A stretch of 60,155 bases of DNA, from contig CAKKSC010000011.1 of assembly GCA_919902985.1 (NCBI GenBank), positions 1 through 60,155 of the forward strand. Reading direction: 5' to 3'. Under the pieces are notes generated by a model. That model was not told the DNA's origin. It ran no database searches and was given only the letters and a program-made list of their open reading frames with translations. A program made the translations under genes and the position numbers. Positions 24,672 through 34,075 of this stretch are shown here, one piece after another (the first letter of the stretch is position 1; each line of letters opens with the position of its first letter). Source of the DNA: Desulfuromonadales bacterium (GTDB lineage: Bacteria; Desulfobacterota; JAENJC01).

Positions 24672-24944
24672 TCATCTCTTAGCATCTGAAGGCGAATTGG
24701 TATTTGTCTTATACTTGATCGTCAGGAAATAGACAACAAGTCCCGCAAAAAAGATATAACGGTAAATCTCCTTTTCAAGGTTGTAAGAGGCAAGGCCGCT
24801 CACAATGGCCACAGCAAAGGCCACCCAGTTAACACCCTTTACAATCCTTGAGGGGGCTTTTTGTATAAAGACCCCTATGCCAAAAATTATGGCAAATACG
24901 GCTACTGTTAGTGCTATAATAGAAACTATGCCTCTATTTTCCAT
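24672..24944 (-). CDS. small three-span membrane protein, unknown
   Basis: The protein has 90 residues with three likely membrane helices (about 5-27, 37-56 and 62-78), a basic loop (QKAPSRIVKG) and a polar C-terminus. I do not recognise a family. No good ribosome site is visible. It is upstream of the cyclophilin gene on the same strand but separated by two repeats, so cotranscription is uncertain. Confidence 0.65.
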   Translation of the reverse strand: MENRGIVSIIALTVAVFAIIFGIGVFIQKAPSRIVKGVNWVAFAVAIVSGLASYNLEKEIYRYIFFAGLVVYFLTIKYKTNTNSPSDAKR

Positions 24945-25041
24945 AAGGAGGGCATTCTAATTTAAACGGCAGTCTGCGTCAAGGAGATTGTGACCTTAGT
25001 TTGCCGTAAAAAATCGTTTGTGATAAAGTCTGAAGAATCTT

Positions 25042-26244
25042 ATGACTATCATAGAAACAGTTGAGGTCGCGTTTGATGCCCTTTCGGCAAACAAGCTTCG
25101 TTCAGCGCTTACAATGCTTGGAGTGGTTATAGGCGTGGCGTCTGTCATACTTCTTGTATCCATCGGTGAAGGGGCCAGGAACTATATATCTGAACAATTT
25201 GCAGGCCTTGGAACTAACCTCCTCATAATTCAACCTGGGAAGGTGGAGACAAAGGGGATGCTTCCCCCTGTGAGCACCACAAAGAAGCTTACATATGCCG
25301 ATGCAGAGGTGTTGAAGAAAAGGGGCTATCCGATCAAACTCGTAGCCCCTCTGGTGATCGGCACTGGGACGGTAAAATACCAGAACCGCCACAGGGACAT
25401 CCCTATAATCGGCGTCACCCCCGAATTTCAGGAGGCCCGGAACCTCCGGGTTGAAGTCGGTTCCTTTATAACCGACGTGGATGTGAAGGGGGAAAGGAAT
25501 ATCTGTGTTCTGGGAAGGAAGGTTGCTTCCGAGCTGTTTGGGACTTCAAATCCCCTGGGCAGGATGGTGTCTATCAATGAGGCCAGGTACAGGGTTGTCG
25601 GTCTGATGGAAAAGAAAGGGGTATCTCTTGGCACAGATATAGACGACATCGTATTCATTCCTCTAAAAAGCGCACAGACTCTTTTCAACACTGACAGGCT
25701 GTTTGAGATAATTGTCAGCATCGCTGCATCAGAGGAGATTGAGAGAGGGATGAATACAGTCACTCAGGTGCTTAAGAAGAGGCATGACGGGAAAGAGGAC
25801 TTTACCATAACAAGTCAGGCTGCCATGCTATCCACGTTCCAGACCATACTTACATCCATGACCTTTGTCCTTGCAGGGATAGCGGGGATATCTCTGGTAG
25901 TGGGAGGAATAGGGATAATGAACATCATGCTGGTCTCCATAAAGGAGAGGACCAGGGAGATAGGTATACGGAAGGCCGTTGGGGCTACAAAGAAAGATAT
26001 ACTTTCCCAGTTTATGGTCGAGGCCTTGGCCCTTTCCTGTCTTGGCGGAGTGATCGGGATAGTCATAGGTGGAGGTATTTCCATCATTATGACAACCATA
26101 TTCCCAGCCCTCCCGACATCTGTTTCCCTTTGGTCTATCTCCCTCGCCTTTGGGTTCTCTGCAATGGTAGGCGTATTCTTCGGGGTCTATCCTGCAAAGA
26201 AAGCGGCTGAATTGAATCCTATAGCGGCGTTGAGGTATGAATAA
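25042..26244 (+). CDS. MacB-like ABC transporter permease
   Basis: This 400-residue protein has the MacB/FtsX layout: an N-terminal helix (about 20-42, in SALTMLGVVIGVASVILLVS), a long periplasmic domain (about 43-270) and three C-terminal helices. The conserved segments VGGIGIMNIMLVS and RTREIGIRKAVGA are present, and the protein ends NPIAALRYE as is typical. Such permeases work with a separate ATPase and often a membrane-fusion protein, but neither is encoded next to it here. Its substrate is unknown. Confidence 0.9.
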   Translation: MTIIETVEVAFDALSANKLRSALTMLGVVIGVASVILLVSIGEGARNYISEQFAGLGTNLLIIQPGKVETKGMLPPVSTTKKLTYADAEVLKKRGYPIKLVAPLVIGTGTVKYQNRHRDIPIIGVTPEFQEARNLRVEVGSFITDVDVKGERNICVLGRKVASELFGTSNPLGRMVSINEARYRVVGLMEKKGVSLGTDIDDIVFIPLKSAQTLFNTDRLFEIIVSIAASEEIERGMNTVTQVLKKRHDGKEDFTITSQAAMLSTFQTILTSMTFVLAGIAGISLVVGGIGIMNIMLVSIKERTREIGIRKAVGATKKDILSQFMVEALALSCLGGVIGIVIGGGISIIMTTIFPALPTSVSLWSISLAFGFSAMVGVFFGVYPAKKAAELNPIAALRYE

Positions 26245-26258
26245 GGGGACTGTTTGCA

Positions 26259-26315
26259 ATAACGCCCCGCCTTCGGCACCCCCTCTTAATTTAAGAGGGG
26301 GTTGGGGGGAGTTAG
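26259..26315 (-). repeat. family B repeat, copy 1
   Basis: Read on the minus strand the element runs from AACTCCCCCCA through a CCCCCTCTTAA/TTAAGAGGGGG hairpin to AGGCGGGGCGTTAT. The copy at 53249-53320 has the same order of blocks on the plus strand. It lies just after the permease gene and is flanked by GGGGACTGT and GACTGTCCCC, which pair with each other. Confidence 0.7.
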
Positions 26316-26364
26316 GGACTGTCCCCGCGCAAGATAAGATTGAATAGCGAATTTAGGGGGTTTT

Positions 26365-26556
26365 ATGATAACCGAAAACACAACGATTGAAGAGGTTTTA
26401 ACCAGATATGCCAAGGCAAATGAGATCTTTTTAAAATATGGCCTGGACTGTAGCGGATGTCAGATAGCAGAGTTTGAGAGCATCGGCCATGCCTGCAAGG
26501 TCTACGGAATAAAGCTTGAGGCGCTGCTGAAAGAGTTGAATGAAGCGGTTTGCTAA
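26365..26556 (+). CDS. DUF1858 domain protein
   Basis: This 63-residue protein matches DUF1858: the N-terminal TTIEEVLTRYAKANEIFLKY and a CxxC in LDCSGCQIAEFESI, with another cysteine in HACKVYGI. The family is thought to be redox-related and is often linked to hybrid-cluster or sulphur enzymes; no such gene is nearby. Its TAA overlaps the stop of the convergent DksA-like gene by a few bases. Confidence 0.85.
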   Translation: MITENTTIEEVLTRYAKANEIFLKYGLDCSGCQIAEFESIGHACKVYGIKLEALLKELNEAVC

Positions 26557-27350
26557 GCCTCTTCCTCTTCCGAGTAATTGATGTTCCTGAAAACCCCTTC
26601 TGCCTCAAACTTCTTCTGCCTGGCCTCCTGCCTTTCCTCTTCAGCCTTGCAGTTTATACATAGCCTTGTAAAAGGCTGCGCCTTGATCCTTGCCGGAGCT
26701 ATCCTTTCGCCGCAGCTCTCACAAACTCCATATTCCCCAGTATCTATCCTATGGAGGGCATCGTCTATCTCTATCAGTTTCTGTCTGTCCCTGTCGCCAA
26801 GAAGAAGTGAAAGCTCCCGATCCCTCTCTGAACTGGCATCATCGTAGATATCACCTACGTCTTTTTTGAGAGGATCACTCTCCCTTACCCTGTATTCTAT
26901 TATCTCTTTTAAAAGGTTTTCCCGGTTCTTTAGAAGAATAGCCTTCATCTCTTTCCCCGGAGCGGCTGGCCTTTGGGATTCAGTTTTCACCCTCAATGTT
27001 CCCCCTGTTTTCTTTGTTTCTTCCTGCAATACAATAACACCCTTTGGAGCCGGGACCGGCTTGACTACCTTTACTGGAATGATCTTGGACACACTTATTG
27101 TCTGTGCAGCTTTCTTAACTGGAGCAGCCTTCTTGACTGGAGCAGCCTTCTTGACTGGAGCAGCCTTGTTAACTGGAGCAGCCTTCTTAACTGGAGCAGC
27201 TTTCTTAACTGGAGCAGCCTTCTTAACTGGAGCAGCCTTCTTAACTGGAGCAGCCTTCTTGACTGGAGCAGCCTTCTTAACTGGAGCAGCCTTAGTCTTC
27301 ACTGCAACCTTCTTTGCTTGCACTTTTTTTGGCTGTACTTTTTTGGCCAT
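26553..27350 (-). CDS. DksA/TraR zinc-finger protein with histone H1-like repeat tail
   Basis: The protein has 265 residues. The N-terminus is very basic and holds ten tandem hexapeptides APVKKA (one is APVNKA) at residues 22-81, resembling eukaryotic histone H1 tails. After a Pro-rich linker comes a DksA/TraR domain: a coiled-coil from about 130 with ELSLLLGDRDRQKLIEIDDA, then a four-cysteine zinc finger (Cys210, 213, 231, 234; CESCGE and CINCKA). The core suggests binding in the RNA polymerase secondary channel; the tail would bind DNA or RNA. A near-consensus promoter precedes it. The domain call is firm; the combined role is inference. Confidence 0.9.
   Translation of the reverse strand: MAKKVQPKKVQAKKVAVKTKAAPVKKAAPVKKAAPVKKAAPVKKAAPVKKAAPVKKAAPVNKAAPVKKAAPVKKAAPVKKAAQTISVSKIIPVKVVKPVPAPKGVIVLQEETKKTGGTLRVKTESQRPAAPGKEMKAILLKNRENLLKEIIEYRVRESDPLKKDVGDIYDDASSERDRELSLLLGDRDRQKLIEIDDALHRIDTGEYGVCESCGERIAPARIKAQPFTRLCINCKAEEERQEARQKKFEAEGVFRNINYSEEEEA
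27108..27287 (-). repeat. ten tandem 18-bp units within the DksA-like gene
   Basis: The unit on the plus strand is TTCTTAACTGGAGCAGCC with few substitutions, repeated about ten times. Each unit encodes APVKKA. The near-identity at DNA level points to recent expansion, and unit gain or loss would keep the frame. Confidence 0.9.
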
Positions 27351-27426
27351 TGCACCCTCCTGAACTCGTTTGCGGGATTAGCCCATTGGCCTGCCAACAC
27401 TGCACAGGCTAAAAAATTAAGTGCAA

Positions 27427-27454
27427 ATTATAAATTAAAATATCTTTTTGTCAA
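27427..27454 (-). promoter_or_regulatory. near-consensus promoter of the DksA-like gene
   Basis: On the minus strand a perfect TTGACA (27454-27449) and a perfect TATAAT (27432-27427) are 16 bp apart. The leader to the ATG at 27350 is about 70 bases. Confidence 0.75.
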
Positions 27455-27487
27455 GAAAAAACAGTACTGCTGTGCCGCCACAATACC

Positions 27488-27516
27488 TTGACAAAAGCGG
27501 TTCTGATGATTAGATT
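27488..27516 (+). promoter_or_regulatory. promoter of clpB
   Basis: TTGACA (27488-27493) and TAGATT (27511-27516) are 17 bp apart. Initiation would be near 27523, leaving a very short leader before AACGGAGGAAAT-ATG. No CIRCE element is visible. Confidence 0.6.
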
Positions 27517-27534
27517 TACACTAACGGAGGAAAT

Positions 27535-30117
27535 ATGCGTTTTGACAAACTAACAATAAAGTCCCAGGAGGCCCTTCAGGATGCACAATCCCAGGCCGAA
27601 AAGAGGGAACATCAGCAGGTTGAGCCTGAACATCTCCTTTATTCTCTTCTGGATCAAGCTGGGGGGATCGTATCTCCTGTCCTTAAAAAGCTCGGCTCCA
27701 ACCCTGCAACCATAAAGGAGCGGATCGAAACCGAGCTGAAAAAGATACCCAAGGTATATGGCGCTTCTGAGGTCTTTATATCCACAAGGTTGAAGAGTAT
27801 CCTGGATTCTGCCCAGAGAGAGGCGGACAGGCTTAAGGACGAGTTTGTCAGCGCAGAACACCTTCTCCTTGCCATTGCCGAAGGTAAAGGCCCGGCATCG
27901 GAGACATTGAAGATTAATGGGGCTGACAAGGAGAGGATCCTTACGGCATTAACAGAGATCAGGGGAACCCAGAGGGTCAAGGACCAGAACCCTGAGGACA
28001 AATATCAGGCCCTTGACCGGTATTCTAAAGACCTTACTGAGCTTGCCAGAAAAGGGAAGCTGGACCCGGTTATAGGAAGGGATGATGAGATCAGAAGGGT
28101 CATGCAGGTGCTCTCCCGCCGCACGAAGAACAACCCGGTACTCATCGGAGAACCTGGGGTTGGCAAGACTGCCATAGTCGAAGGTCTCGCCCAGAGGATA
28201 ATCAGCGGAGACACCCCGGAGGGGCTGAAGGAAAAACGGCTTTGCGCCCTGGATATGGGAGCCCTTGTGGCAGGGACGAAGTTCAGGGGGGAGTTTGAAG
28301 ACAGACTGAAGGCACTCTTGAAGGAGATAGAGGAGTCTGATGGGAGGGTAATCCTTTTCATTGACGAGCTCCATACCATCGTTGGCGCAGGGGCTGCCGA
28401 AGGGGCCATTGACGCATCCAACATGCTGAAGCCTGCCCTGGCAAGGGGAGAGCTCCGGTGCGTGGGCGCTACCACGTTAAACGAGTACAGAAAGTATATA
28501 GAAAAGGATGCAGCGCTCGAACGGAGGTTCCAGCCGGTACTGGTGGGAGAGCCGACTGTAGAGGACACCATCGCCATACTGAGAGGGCTGAAGGAAAAAT
28601 ACGAGATACATCACGGAGTCAGGATAAAGGACGCAGCCATAGTCGCTGCAGCGACCCTCTCCAACCGTTACATCACAGACAGGTTCCTCCCTGATAAGGC
28701 AATAGACCTTATCGACGAGGCAGGCTCAAGCCTCAGGATAGAGATCGATTCCCTTCCGACCGAGATTGATACAGTGGAGAGGAAGATAATGCAGCATGAG
28801 ATAGAAAGGGAGGCGCTGAAGAAGGAAAAGGATCAGGCCTCAATGGAAAGGCTTGCCGCAATTGAGAAGGAACTGGCCAATATGAAGGAAGAGTCTGGAA
28901 GGATGAAGGCCCACTGGCAGATGGAAAAAGAGGGGATATCAAAGATAAGGACGCTCAAGGAAAAGATAGAGAATGCAAAGGTCGAAGAGCAGAAGGCGGA
29001 AAGGGAAGGGAGCCTTGGAAGGGTTGCTGAACTGAGATATGGCGTCATGACAGTCCTTCAGAAGGAGCTTGGAGATGAAAACTTGAGACTTGCCGAGATC
29101 CAGAAGGAGCAGAAGATGCTGGCTGAAGAGGTTGACGACGAGGACATAGCCAGAATAGTCGGCAAATGGACGGGTATCCCTGTGTCAAGGATGATGGAGG
29201 GGGAAAGGGAGAAACTGGTACATATGGAGGAGCGGCTATCTCAGCGGGTCGTGGGACAAGGCGAGGCGATACGACTGGTTTCAAATGCGGTAAGACGGGG
29301 AAGGTCAGGGCTTTCAGACCCAAACAGACCAATCGGATCGTTTATCTTCCTTGGTCCTACGGGAGTCGGCAAGACGGAACTTGCTAGGGCCCTAGCAGAG
29401 TTCCTGTTCGACGATGAGCAGGCCATGATAAGGATAGATATGTCCGAGTATATGGAGAGGCACACAGTAGCGAGGCTCATAGGCGCCCCTCCCGGTTATG
29501 TGGGATACGAAGAGGGTGGTCAACTTACAGAGGTAGTCAGAAGAAGGCCTTACTCCGTTATACTTTTTGATGAAATAGAAAAGGCACACCAGGACGTATT
29601 CAATCTCATGCTGCAAATCCTCGACGATGGAAGGCTTACAGACGGTCATGGGCGGACTGTGGACTTTAAAAATACCGTGGTCATAATGACATCCAATATC
29701 GGAAGCCAGTGGATACAGGAAATGTCCGGTGAAAAGGAGTATGACAGGATGAAAGAGATGGTACTGGAGTCCCTCCGCTCCCAGTTCAGGCCGGAGTTCC
29801 TTAACAGGGTTGATGATATCATCATCTTCCACTCTTTGAGCCTGGAGCATCTGAGGAGTATCATTGAGATACAGCTTGCAGGCCTCAGAAAACGGATGTC
29901 TGAACGTAAACTGAGCATAACCCTGACAGATAATGCAAAGGAGCTGCTGGCAAAAGAAGGTTTCGACCCCACATACGGAGCAAGGCCGCTTAAAAGGGCG
30001 ATCCAGAGGGTGATTCAGGATCCGCTGGCCCTCAAATTATTAGCCGGAGAATTCGGAGAAGGGGATACAATAGTTGTGGATACTGATAAAAAGGGGATGG
30101 TGTTTGAGAAGGGTTAG
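27535..30117 (+). CDS. clpB: ClpB-type disaggregase
   Basis: This 860-residue Hsp100 ATPase has the ClpB layout: an N-terminal double repeat (1 to about 145), a first AAA+ module with Walker A GEPGVGKT, a middle coiled-coil domain (about 400-520) and a second AAA+ module with Walker A GPTGVGKT. The C-terminal sensor segment [13 protein letters not shown] is intact. The middle domain distinguishes it from ClpA and ClpC. It rescues aggregated proteins with DnaK. No dnaK or small heat-shock gene is adjacent. Confidence 0.97.
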   Translation: MRFDKLTIKSQEALQDAQSQAEKREHQQVEPEHLLYSLLDQAGGIVSPVLKKLGSNPATIKERIETELKKIPKVYGASEVFISTRLKSILDSAQREADRLKDEFVSAEHLLLAIAEGKGPASETLKINGADKERILTALTEIRGTQRVKDQNPEDKYQALDRYSKDLTELARKGKLDPVIGRDDEIRRVMQVLSRRTKNNPVLIGEPGVGKTAIVEGLAQRIISGDTPEGLKEKRLCALDMGALVAGTKFRGEFEDRLKALLKEIEESDGRVILFIDELHTIVGAGAAEGAIDASNMLKPALARGELRCVGATTLNEYRKYIEKDAALERRFQPVLVGEPTVEDTIAILRGLKEKYEIHHGVRIKDAAIVAAATLSNRYITDRFLPDKAIDLIDEAGSSLRIEIDSLPTEIDTVERKIMQHEIEREALKKEKDQASMERLAAIEKELANMKEESGRMKAHWQMEKEGISKIRTLKEKIENAKVEEQKAEREGSLGRVAELRYGVMTVLQKELGDENLRLAEIQKEQKMLAEEVDDEDIARIVGKWTGIPVSRMMEGEREKLVHMEERLSQRVVGQGEAIRLVSNAVRRGRSGLSDPNRPIGSFIFLGPTGVGKTELARALAEFLFDDEQAMIRIDMSEYMERHTVARLIGAPPGYVGYEEGGQLTEVVRRRPYSVILFDEIEKAHQDVFNLMLQILDDGRLTDGHGRTVDFKNTVVIMTSNIGSQWIQEMSGEKEYDRMKEMVLESLRSQFRPEFLNRVDDIIIFHSLSLEHLRSIIEIQLAGLRKRMSERKLSITLTDNAKELLAKEGFDPTYGARPLKRAIQRVIQDPLALKLLAGEFGEGDTIVVDTDKKGMVFEKG

Positions 30118-30135
30118 CAGAGTTTGTCTATACTT

Positions 30136-30645
30136 TTATTTTGACTCAATAGTAGATGTTTGAAAGCAACTTGGTATAAAAATAATTTTCGCTTCTATCC
30201 GGTTATTGGAAAAATTCAGGAGTGCAAAGCTGTTGTTGGAGTTGTTGGTAATGATACAGCCGGGGTTTAAGAAGAGGATATCTCCTATGCGCTGCTTCAT
30301 TGGGAAATGGGTATGGCCGAACAAGGCGATGTGGGCGTCTTCAAATATGGCCTTTTCTATAAGGAGATCAATCCCATGTTTGACCTTGTAGAGGTCTCCA
30401 TGGGTGATGAATGTCCTTATTCCGTTGAGCTGTAAGGTCTTCTCCCTGTCAGCCCACGGCTCAGAATTCAAGTCGGTATTTCCTGAGACGCCATCAACAG
30501 GGATACCGGCTTTATTAGCTATTTGCAGGGCGTCGTTATAATGATCTCCAAGATGGATCAATCTGTCAATATTTCCAATATGTTTCAGAACATTCACGGC
30601 AAGTTGCACATTCCCGTGGGTGTCGGACATTACGGCTATCTTCAT
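30136..30645 (-). CDS. YfcE/MJ0936-type metallophosphodiesterase with repeat-encoded tail
   Basis: This 169-residue phosphoesterase has all metal motifs: SDTHGN, HLGDH, GNTD, THGD and GHTH. Proteins of this family cleave phosphodiesters in vitro; the substrate here is unknown. It follows the oxidoreductase gene by 7 bases and ends the lpx operon. Its last 13 residues (IPSCFQTSTIESK) are translated from a family A repeat arm, so the natural C-terminus was extended by the insertion. The family normally ends near the preceding strand (IEAKIIF). Confidence 0.9.
   Translation of the reverse strand: MKIAVMSDTHGNVQLAVNVLKHIGNIDRLIHLGDHYNDALQIANKAGIPVDGVSGNTDLNSEPWADREKTLQLNGIRTFITHGDLYKVKHGIDLLIEKAIFEDAHIALFGHTHFPMKQRIGDILFLNPGCIITNNSNNSFALLNFSNNRIEAKIIFIPSCFQTSTIESK
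30149..30177 (+). repeat. family A repeat, right half, inside a coding end
   Basis: The half-copy AATAGTAGATG plus TTTGAAAGCAACTTGGTAT matches the middle and right arm of the copy at 9441-9496. It lies within the last codons of the phosphodiesterase gene on the opposite strand. Confidence 0.8.
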
Positions 30646-30652
30646 AAGGACG

Positions 30653-31618
30653 TTATTTCCCGATTACTCCATCCTTTTTCAGTATCTCCTGTACCTTCAA
30701 GGCTACTTCAAGAGAGCGGAGGTCGCTCTCAGAGGATACGGACCTTTCAGCCCCCTTCATTGCGCAGTCCAGAAAGTGCTTCACCTCAAGCTTCAGGGGG
30801 TTGTCTTTGTGGACGAAAACCCTTTCGATCATCGATTCCTGCTTGTATTTGAGCTCTTCTTTGGAGAGAAAGTACTGTGATGAGGCCTGCCTGTGGAGAT
30901 GTAACTCCTGGGCTCCGTAATCCAGGGATATATAGGCATCCTTCTGTGACACGGCAAGGGTCCTTATCTTTTCCTGGCTTACCCTGCTTGCTATCAGGCT
31001 TGCTACGCATCTATTCTTGAAATATATCTGTACATTGGCGTAGTCTCCGGTGTTGGTGAAAATGGAACCTCCTACGGCGTTTACCTTGACGATTTCTGAA
31101 TCTACAAGGTTAAGGACAATGTCGATATCGTGAATCATAAGGTCAAGGACCACGCCATCATCCTGCACCCTCTGGACAAAGGGGCCGATCCTGCGGGTCT
31201 CAACGAGAAGGGGATTCTTGATTATTTTCTTGACCTCCTGAACAGCCCCATTGAACCTCTCCACATGCCCAACCTGGAGAACCACCTTCTTCTTCTTAGC
31301 TATAGAGTAAAGTTCTTTTGCCTCTTTTAATGTAGGTGTTATAGGTTTTTCAAGGAGGACATGGACACCGGCGGAAAGGAACTCCTTTGCAACCTCATAG
31401 TGTTTGCCGGTGGGTACTGCTACGGTCACTGCGTCCACCTGCCCTATGAGCTTCCTGTAATCAGTATATCCCTTTGTCTTGAACCTTTTAGCTACCGTAT
31501 CTACCCTTTCTTTGCTTATATCTGCAATCCCTGCCAGTTTTACATTCGGCAGCTCCGAGTATACGTTTACATGATACTGCCCCATGTGACCCGTGCCTAC
31601 AACTCCAACCATTGTCAT
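30653..31618 (-). CDS. Gfo/Idh/MocA oxidoreductase, GnnA-like
   Basis: This 321-residue NAD(P)-dependent dehydrogenase has the nucleotide motif GVVGTGHMGQYH at the N-terminus and the catalytic segment LLEKPITPT, with HDIDIVLNL further on. Its ATG overlaps the stop of lpxA by 4 bases. The same neighbourhood holds gnnA in Acidithiobacillus and Leptospira, where GnnA oxidises the 3-OH of UDP-GlcNAc for amide-linked lipid A. No gnnB aminotransferase lies here, so the GnnA role is a position-based inference. Confidence 0.85.
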   Translation of the reverse strand: MTMVGVVGTGHMGQYHVNVYSELPNVKLAGIADISKERVDTVAKRFKTKGYTDYRKLIGQVDAVTVAVPTGKHYEVAKEFLSAGVHVLLEKPITPTLKEAKELYSIAKKKKVVLQVGHVERFNGAVQEVKKIIKNPLLVETRRIGPFVQRVQDDGVVLDLMIHDIDIVLNLVDSEIVKVNAVGGSIFTNTGDYANVQIYFKNRCVASLIASRVSQEKIRTLAVSQKDAYISLDYGAQELHLHRQASSQYFLSKEELKYKQESMIERVFVHKDNPLKLEVKHFLDCAMKGAERSVSSESDLRSLEVALKVQEILKKDGVIGK

Positions 31619-32424
31619 TCGTCTGTCTCCTCTTCCGTTAGTGTCTCAGGTCTTGCTATACCTCTCTTTGATCCTTCTATAAACCTCAGAAACTCTTGTA
31701 TCTGAGGGGTCTGTCTTACTTCAGACTTTATCCTTTCCAGCGCCTCCACAGTGGTCAGGCCGCTCCTGAAAAGCATTTTGTATGCCTTTTTTAAATCTCT
31801 CCTGCTCTGGCTGTCAACGCCGTTCCTCCTCAGCCCTATCACATTAAGTCCCCTTGGTGTTGCAGTATGTCCCTCTGTGGTCACATATGGGACAATGTCC
31901 CTGAGTATCCTCGACATTCCGCCGATCATGCACATAGTCCCGATTCTTACGAACTGGTGAATACCAACGAGGCCGGATATAACGGTCTTGTCGCCGATCT
32001 CAACATGACCTGAGATCCCTGCATAATTTGCTATTATTATGCTATCTCCAAGCTTACAATCATGGGCTATATGGGAGTAAGCCATAATGAAGCAATCATT
32101 TCCCACAGTTGTAAATCCGTCTTCTTTTGATGCCCTGTGGATGGTGACGAACTCCCTTATGACATTATTGTCCCCCACCTTCACAAAGGCCCTCTGCTCC
32201 TTGTAATGGATGTCCTGGGGAGGGGCCCCTATAACTGCGGAAGGGCCGATGTCGTTGTTCCTCCCAATCTCTGTCCAGCCGTCAACAACAGCATGGGGGC
32301 CTATCCTGGTCCCATTGCCTATCTTGACAAATTCCCCTATGACCGCATAGGGGCCGACCTCAACGTTTTCGGCAATCTCTGCTTTGGAGTGAATGACGGC
32401 AGTGTTATGTATTTTGGTTGACAC
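31615..32424 (-). CDS. lpxA: UDP-N-acetylglucosamine acyltransferase
   Basis: This 269-residue left-handed beta-helix protein catalyses the first acylation in lipid A synthesis. Hexapeptide repeats fill residues 5 to about 190. The catalytic histidine lies in MAYSHIAHDCKLGD, and the C-terminal helical domain contains NVIGLRRNGVD. The start is GTG at 32424 with GAGG just before it. Gene order lpxD-fabZ-lpxA is standard. Confidence 0.96.
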   Translation of the reverse strand: MSTKIHNTAVIHSKAEIAENVEVGPYAVIGEFVKIGNGTRIGPHAVVDGWTEIGRNNDIGPSAVIGAPPQDIHYKEQRAFVKVGDNNVIREFVTIHRASKEDGFTTVGNDCFIMAYSHIAHDCKLGDSIIIANYAGISGHVEIGDKTVISGLVGIHQFVRIGTMCMIGGMSRILRDIVPYVTTEGHTATPRGLNVIGLRRNGVDSQSRRDLKKAYKMLFRSGLTTVEALERIKSEVRQTPQIQEFLRFIEGSKRGIARPETLTEEETDE

Positions 32425-32505
32425 GTGGACCTCAAAATTTTAAGGCGAAAGGTAAAAGATTGTAGATCCTTTGACCCTTGACCTTTTAACTTTGGCCTAA
32501 TTAAC

Positions 32506-32934
32506 TTATTTATCAGCTATCATTGCAAGCAACTCTGCCTCTGCAACCAGGGCGCCATCCACAAGTGCACTACCCTTGAAACTATATACAGTACCGCGTT
32601 TTTTGAGCAGTTCCAGCTCAAACCTTACCTGGTCTCCAGGAATCACCGGTTTCCTGAAGCGGGCCTTGTCAATCCCCATAAAGTAGACAACCTTGTTTTC
32701 GGGTGTGGCGGATAGATTCTTAAAAGCAAAGATGCCTCCGACCTGGGTCATGGCCTCTACGATCAGAACTCCGGGCATTATTGGATGGTCTGGGAAGTGG
32801 CCTTGAAAGAAGGGCTCATTTATAGTGACATTCTTCATCCCGACAATCTTTGCTTCCCCTATCTCCAGTATCCTGTCAACCAGAAGGAACGGGTATCTGT
32901 GGGGAAGATATTTCATGATCTCGTTGATGTCCAT
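32506..32934 (-). CDS. fabZ: 3-hydroxyacyl-ACP dehydratase
   Basis: This 142-residue hot-dog fold enzyme dehydrates beta-hydroxyacyl-ACP in fatty acid synthesis. The catalytic histidine is in [11 protein letters not shown], and the acid lies in [16 protein letters not shown] 32934 follows GGAGG by five bases; an earlier ATG at 32946 overlaps the lpxD stop and that ribosome site. It shares 3-hydroxyacyl-ACP with LpxA and LpxD. Confidence 0.96.
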   Translation of the reverse strand: MDINEIMKYLPHRYPFLLVDRILEIGEAKIVGMKNVTINEPFFQGHFPDHPIMPGVLIVEAMTQVGGIFAFKNLSATPENKVVYFMGIDKARFRKPVIPGDQVRFELELLKKRGTVYSFKGSALVDGALVAEAELLAMIADK

Positions 32935-32945
32935 AAAAACCTCCA

Positions 32946-33974
32946 TTATTTCAGTTTTGCCTCGAGCTCCTCAACCTTCTTTTCAAGCTCTTTTATCGTC
33001 TTTCGCATATCAGGGAGATGTGAGAATAGTAAAGATGCCTTTAGCCAATCCCTGTGTGGTATGGCGGGTGAGCCTGACACTATCTGGTTGTCATGGACAT
33101 CAGAGGCCACACCGGATTGACCGCCTATCATCACGTTATCCCCGATTTTAACATGATCTACAATAGCCGCCTGTCCTCCTATTACTACGTTTGAGCCTAA
33201 CACGCTGCTTCCGGCAATCCCCACCTGGGCAACAATTATGCTGTCTTCTCCTATAACTACATTGTGAGCCACCTGTACCAGGTTGTCTATCTTTGTCCCC
33301 CTTTTTATCCGTGTCTTTTCGGATGCCGCCCTGTCTATTGTCGTGTTGGCGCCTATCTCCACATCGTCCTCTATCTGAACTATCCCTGTCTGAGGGATCT
33401 TGTAATGCCTCTTCCCGTCCCGGGCAAATCCAAAACCGTCAGCCCCGATAACAGCCCCGGCATGAATAATCACCCTGTTTCCAAGTATGCATCGATCCAT
33501 AATGGTTGTGCTCGGATATATTGCTACATCGTTCCCGATTATGCATCCGTTGCCAACAAATGCCCCGGGATACACGACAGTCCTTTCCCCTATCTCTACA
33601 TCATCTCCAATGTATGCAAAAGGATATATATTGACAGTCTCGCTGATCTTAGGCCTTCTCCCAATGTAAGCCCTCTTGTCAATTCCTTTTGCCGTGTAAG
33701 GCCTGGAATTTAAGAGGGTGAGGATCTTTGCATAGGCAAGCTGCGGATTTCTGGAGACAATAAGGTCTTTGTTTTCTACCCTTATCTCCGGTGGGGCTAT
33801 TACGGCCGATGCAGCAGTTATCTTTAGAAGATGAGCGTATTTTGGGGACGTGATAAAGGTTATATCACCCTCAGCAGCTGATTCAAGTGGCGCCACTCCC
33901 TTAATAAGTATGCTGCCGTTACCGGAGACCTCACAACCAACCAGTTCTGCAAGCTCTTTTAATGTCTTTCCCAT
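32946..33974 (-). CDS. lpxD: UDP-3-O-acylglucosamine N-acyltransferase
   Basis: This 342-residue protein adds the amide-linked acyl chain in lipid A synthesis. It has the N-terminal uridine-binding domain (to about 100), a long hexapeptide beta-helix ([19 protein letters not shown], then [16 protein letters not shown] with the catalytic His) and a C-terminal coiled helix. Length fits the family. It is upstream of fabZ and lpxA. Confidence 0.96.
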   Translation of the reverse strand: MGKTLKELAELVGCEVSGNGSILIKGVAPLESAAEGDITFITSPKYAHLLKITAASAVIAPPEIRVENKDLIVSRNPQLAYAKILTLLNSRPYTAKGIDKRAYIGRRPKISETVNIYPFAYIGDDVEIGERTVVYPGAFVGNGCIIGNDVAIYPSTTIMDRCILGNRVIIHAGAVIGADGFGFARDGKRHYKIPQTGIVQIEDDVEIGANTTIDRAASEKTRIKRGTKIDNLVQVAHNVVIGEDSIIVAQVGIAGSSVLGSNVVIGGQAAIVDHVKIGDNVMIGGQSGVASDVHDNQIVSGSPAIPHRDWLKASLLFSHLPDMRKTIKELEKKVEELEAKLK

Positions 33975-34016
33975 TTATATCCATGTAAGGCTGCCCTGAT
34001 CAAAGGGTCGCCCATA

Positions 34017-34072
34017 ATACCAAGTAAGCTTTCATTAACCTGATAAGTAGCTGTTTGAAAGCAACTTGGTAT
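34017..34072 (+). repeat. family A palindromic repeat, best full copy
   Basis: Arms ATACCAAGTAAGCTTTCAT and TTTGAAAGCAACTTGGTAT bound a 56-bp element. The arms pair except for the same two-base/one-base asymmetry (AAG versus TG) seen in other copies. It lies between ompH and lpxD, three bases from the ompH stop. Confidence 0.9.
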
Positions 34073-34075
34073 AAA

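Noticed and set aside
27108-27287. Possible CRISPR-like array
   Set aside because: The 18-bp units are contiguous without spacers and encode protein repeats.
26866-27491. Long plus-strand frames opposite the DksA-like gene (FLTGAA-type repeats)
   Set aside because: They are mirror readings of the tandem repeat in the real gene, with no ribosome site or family match.
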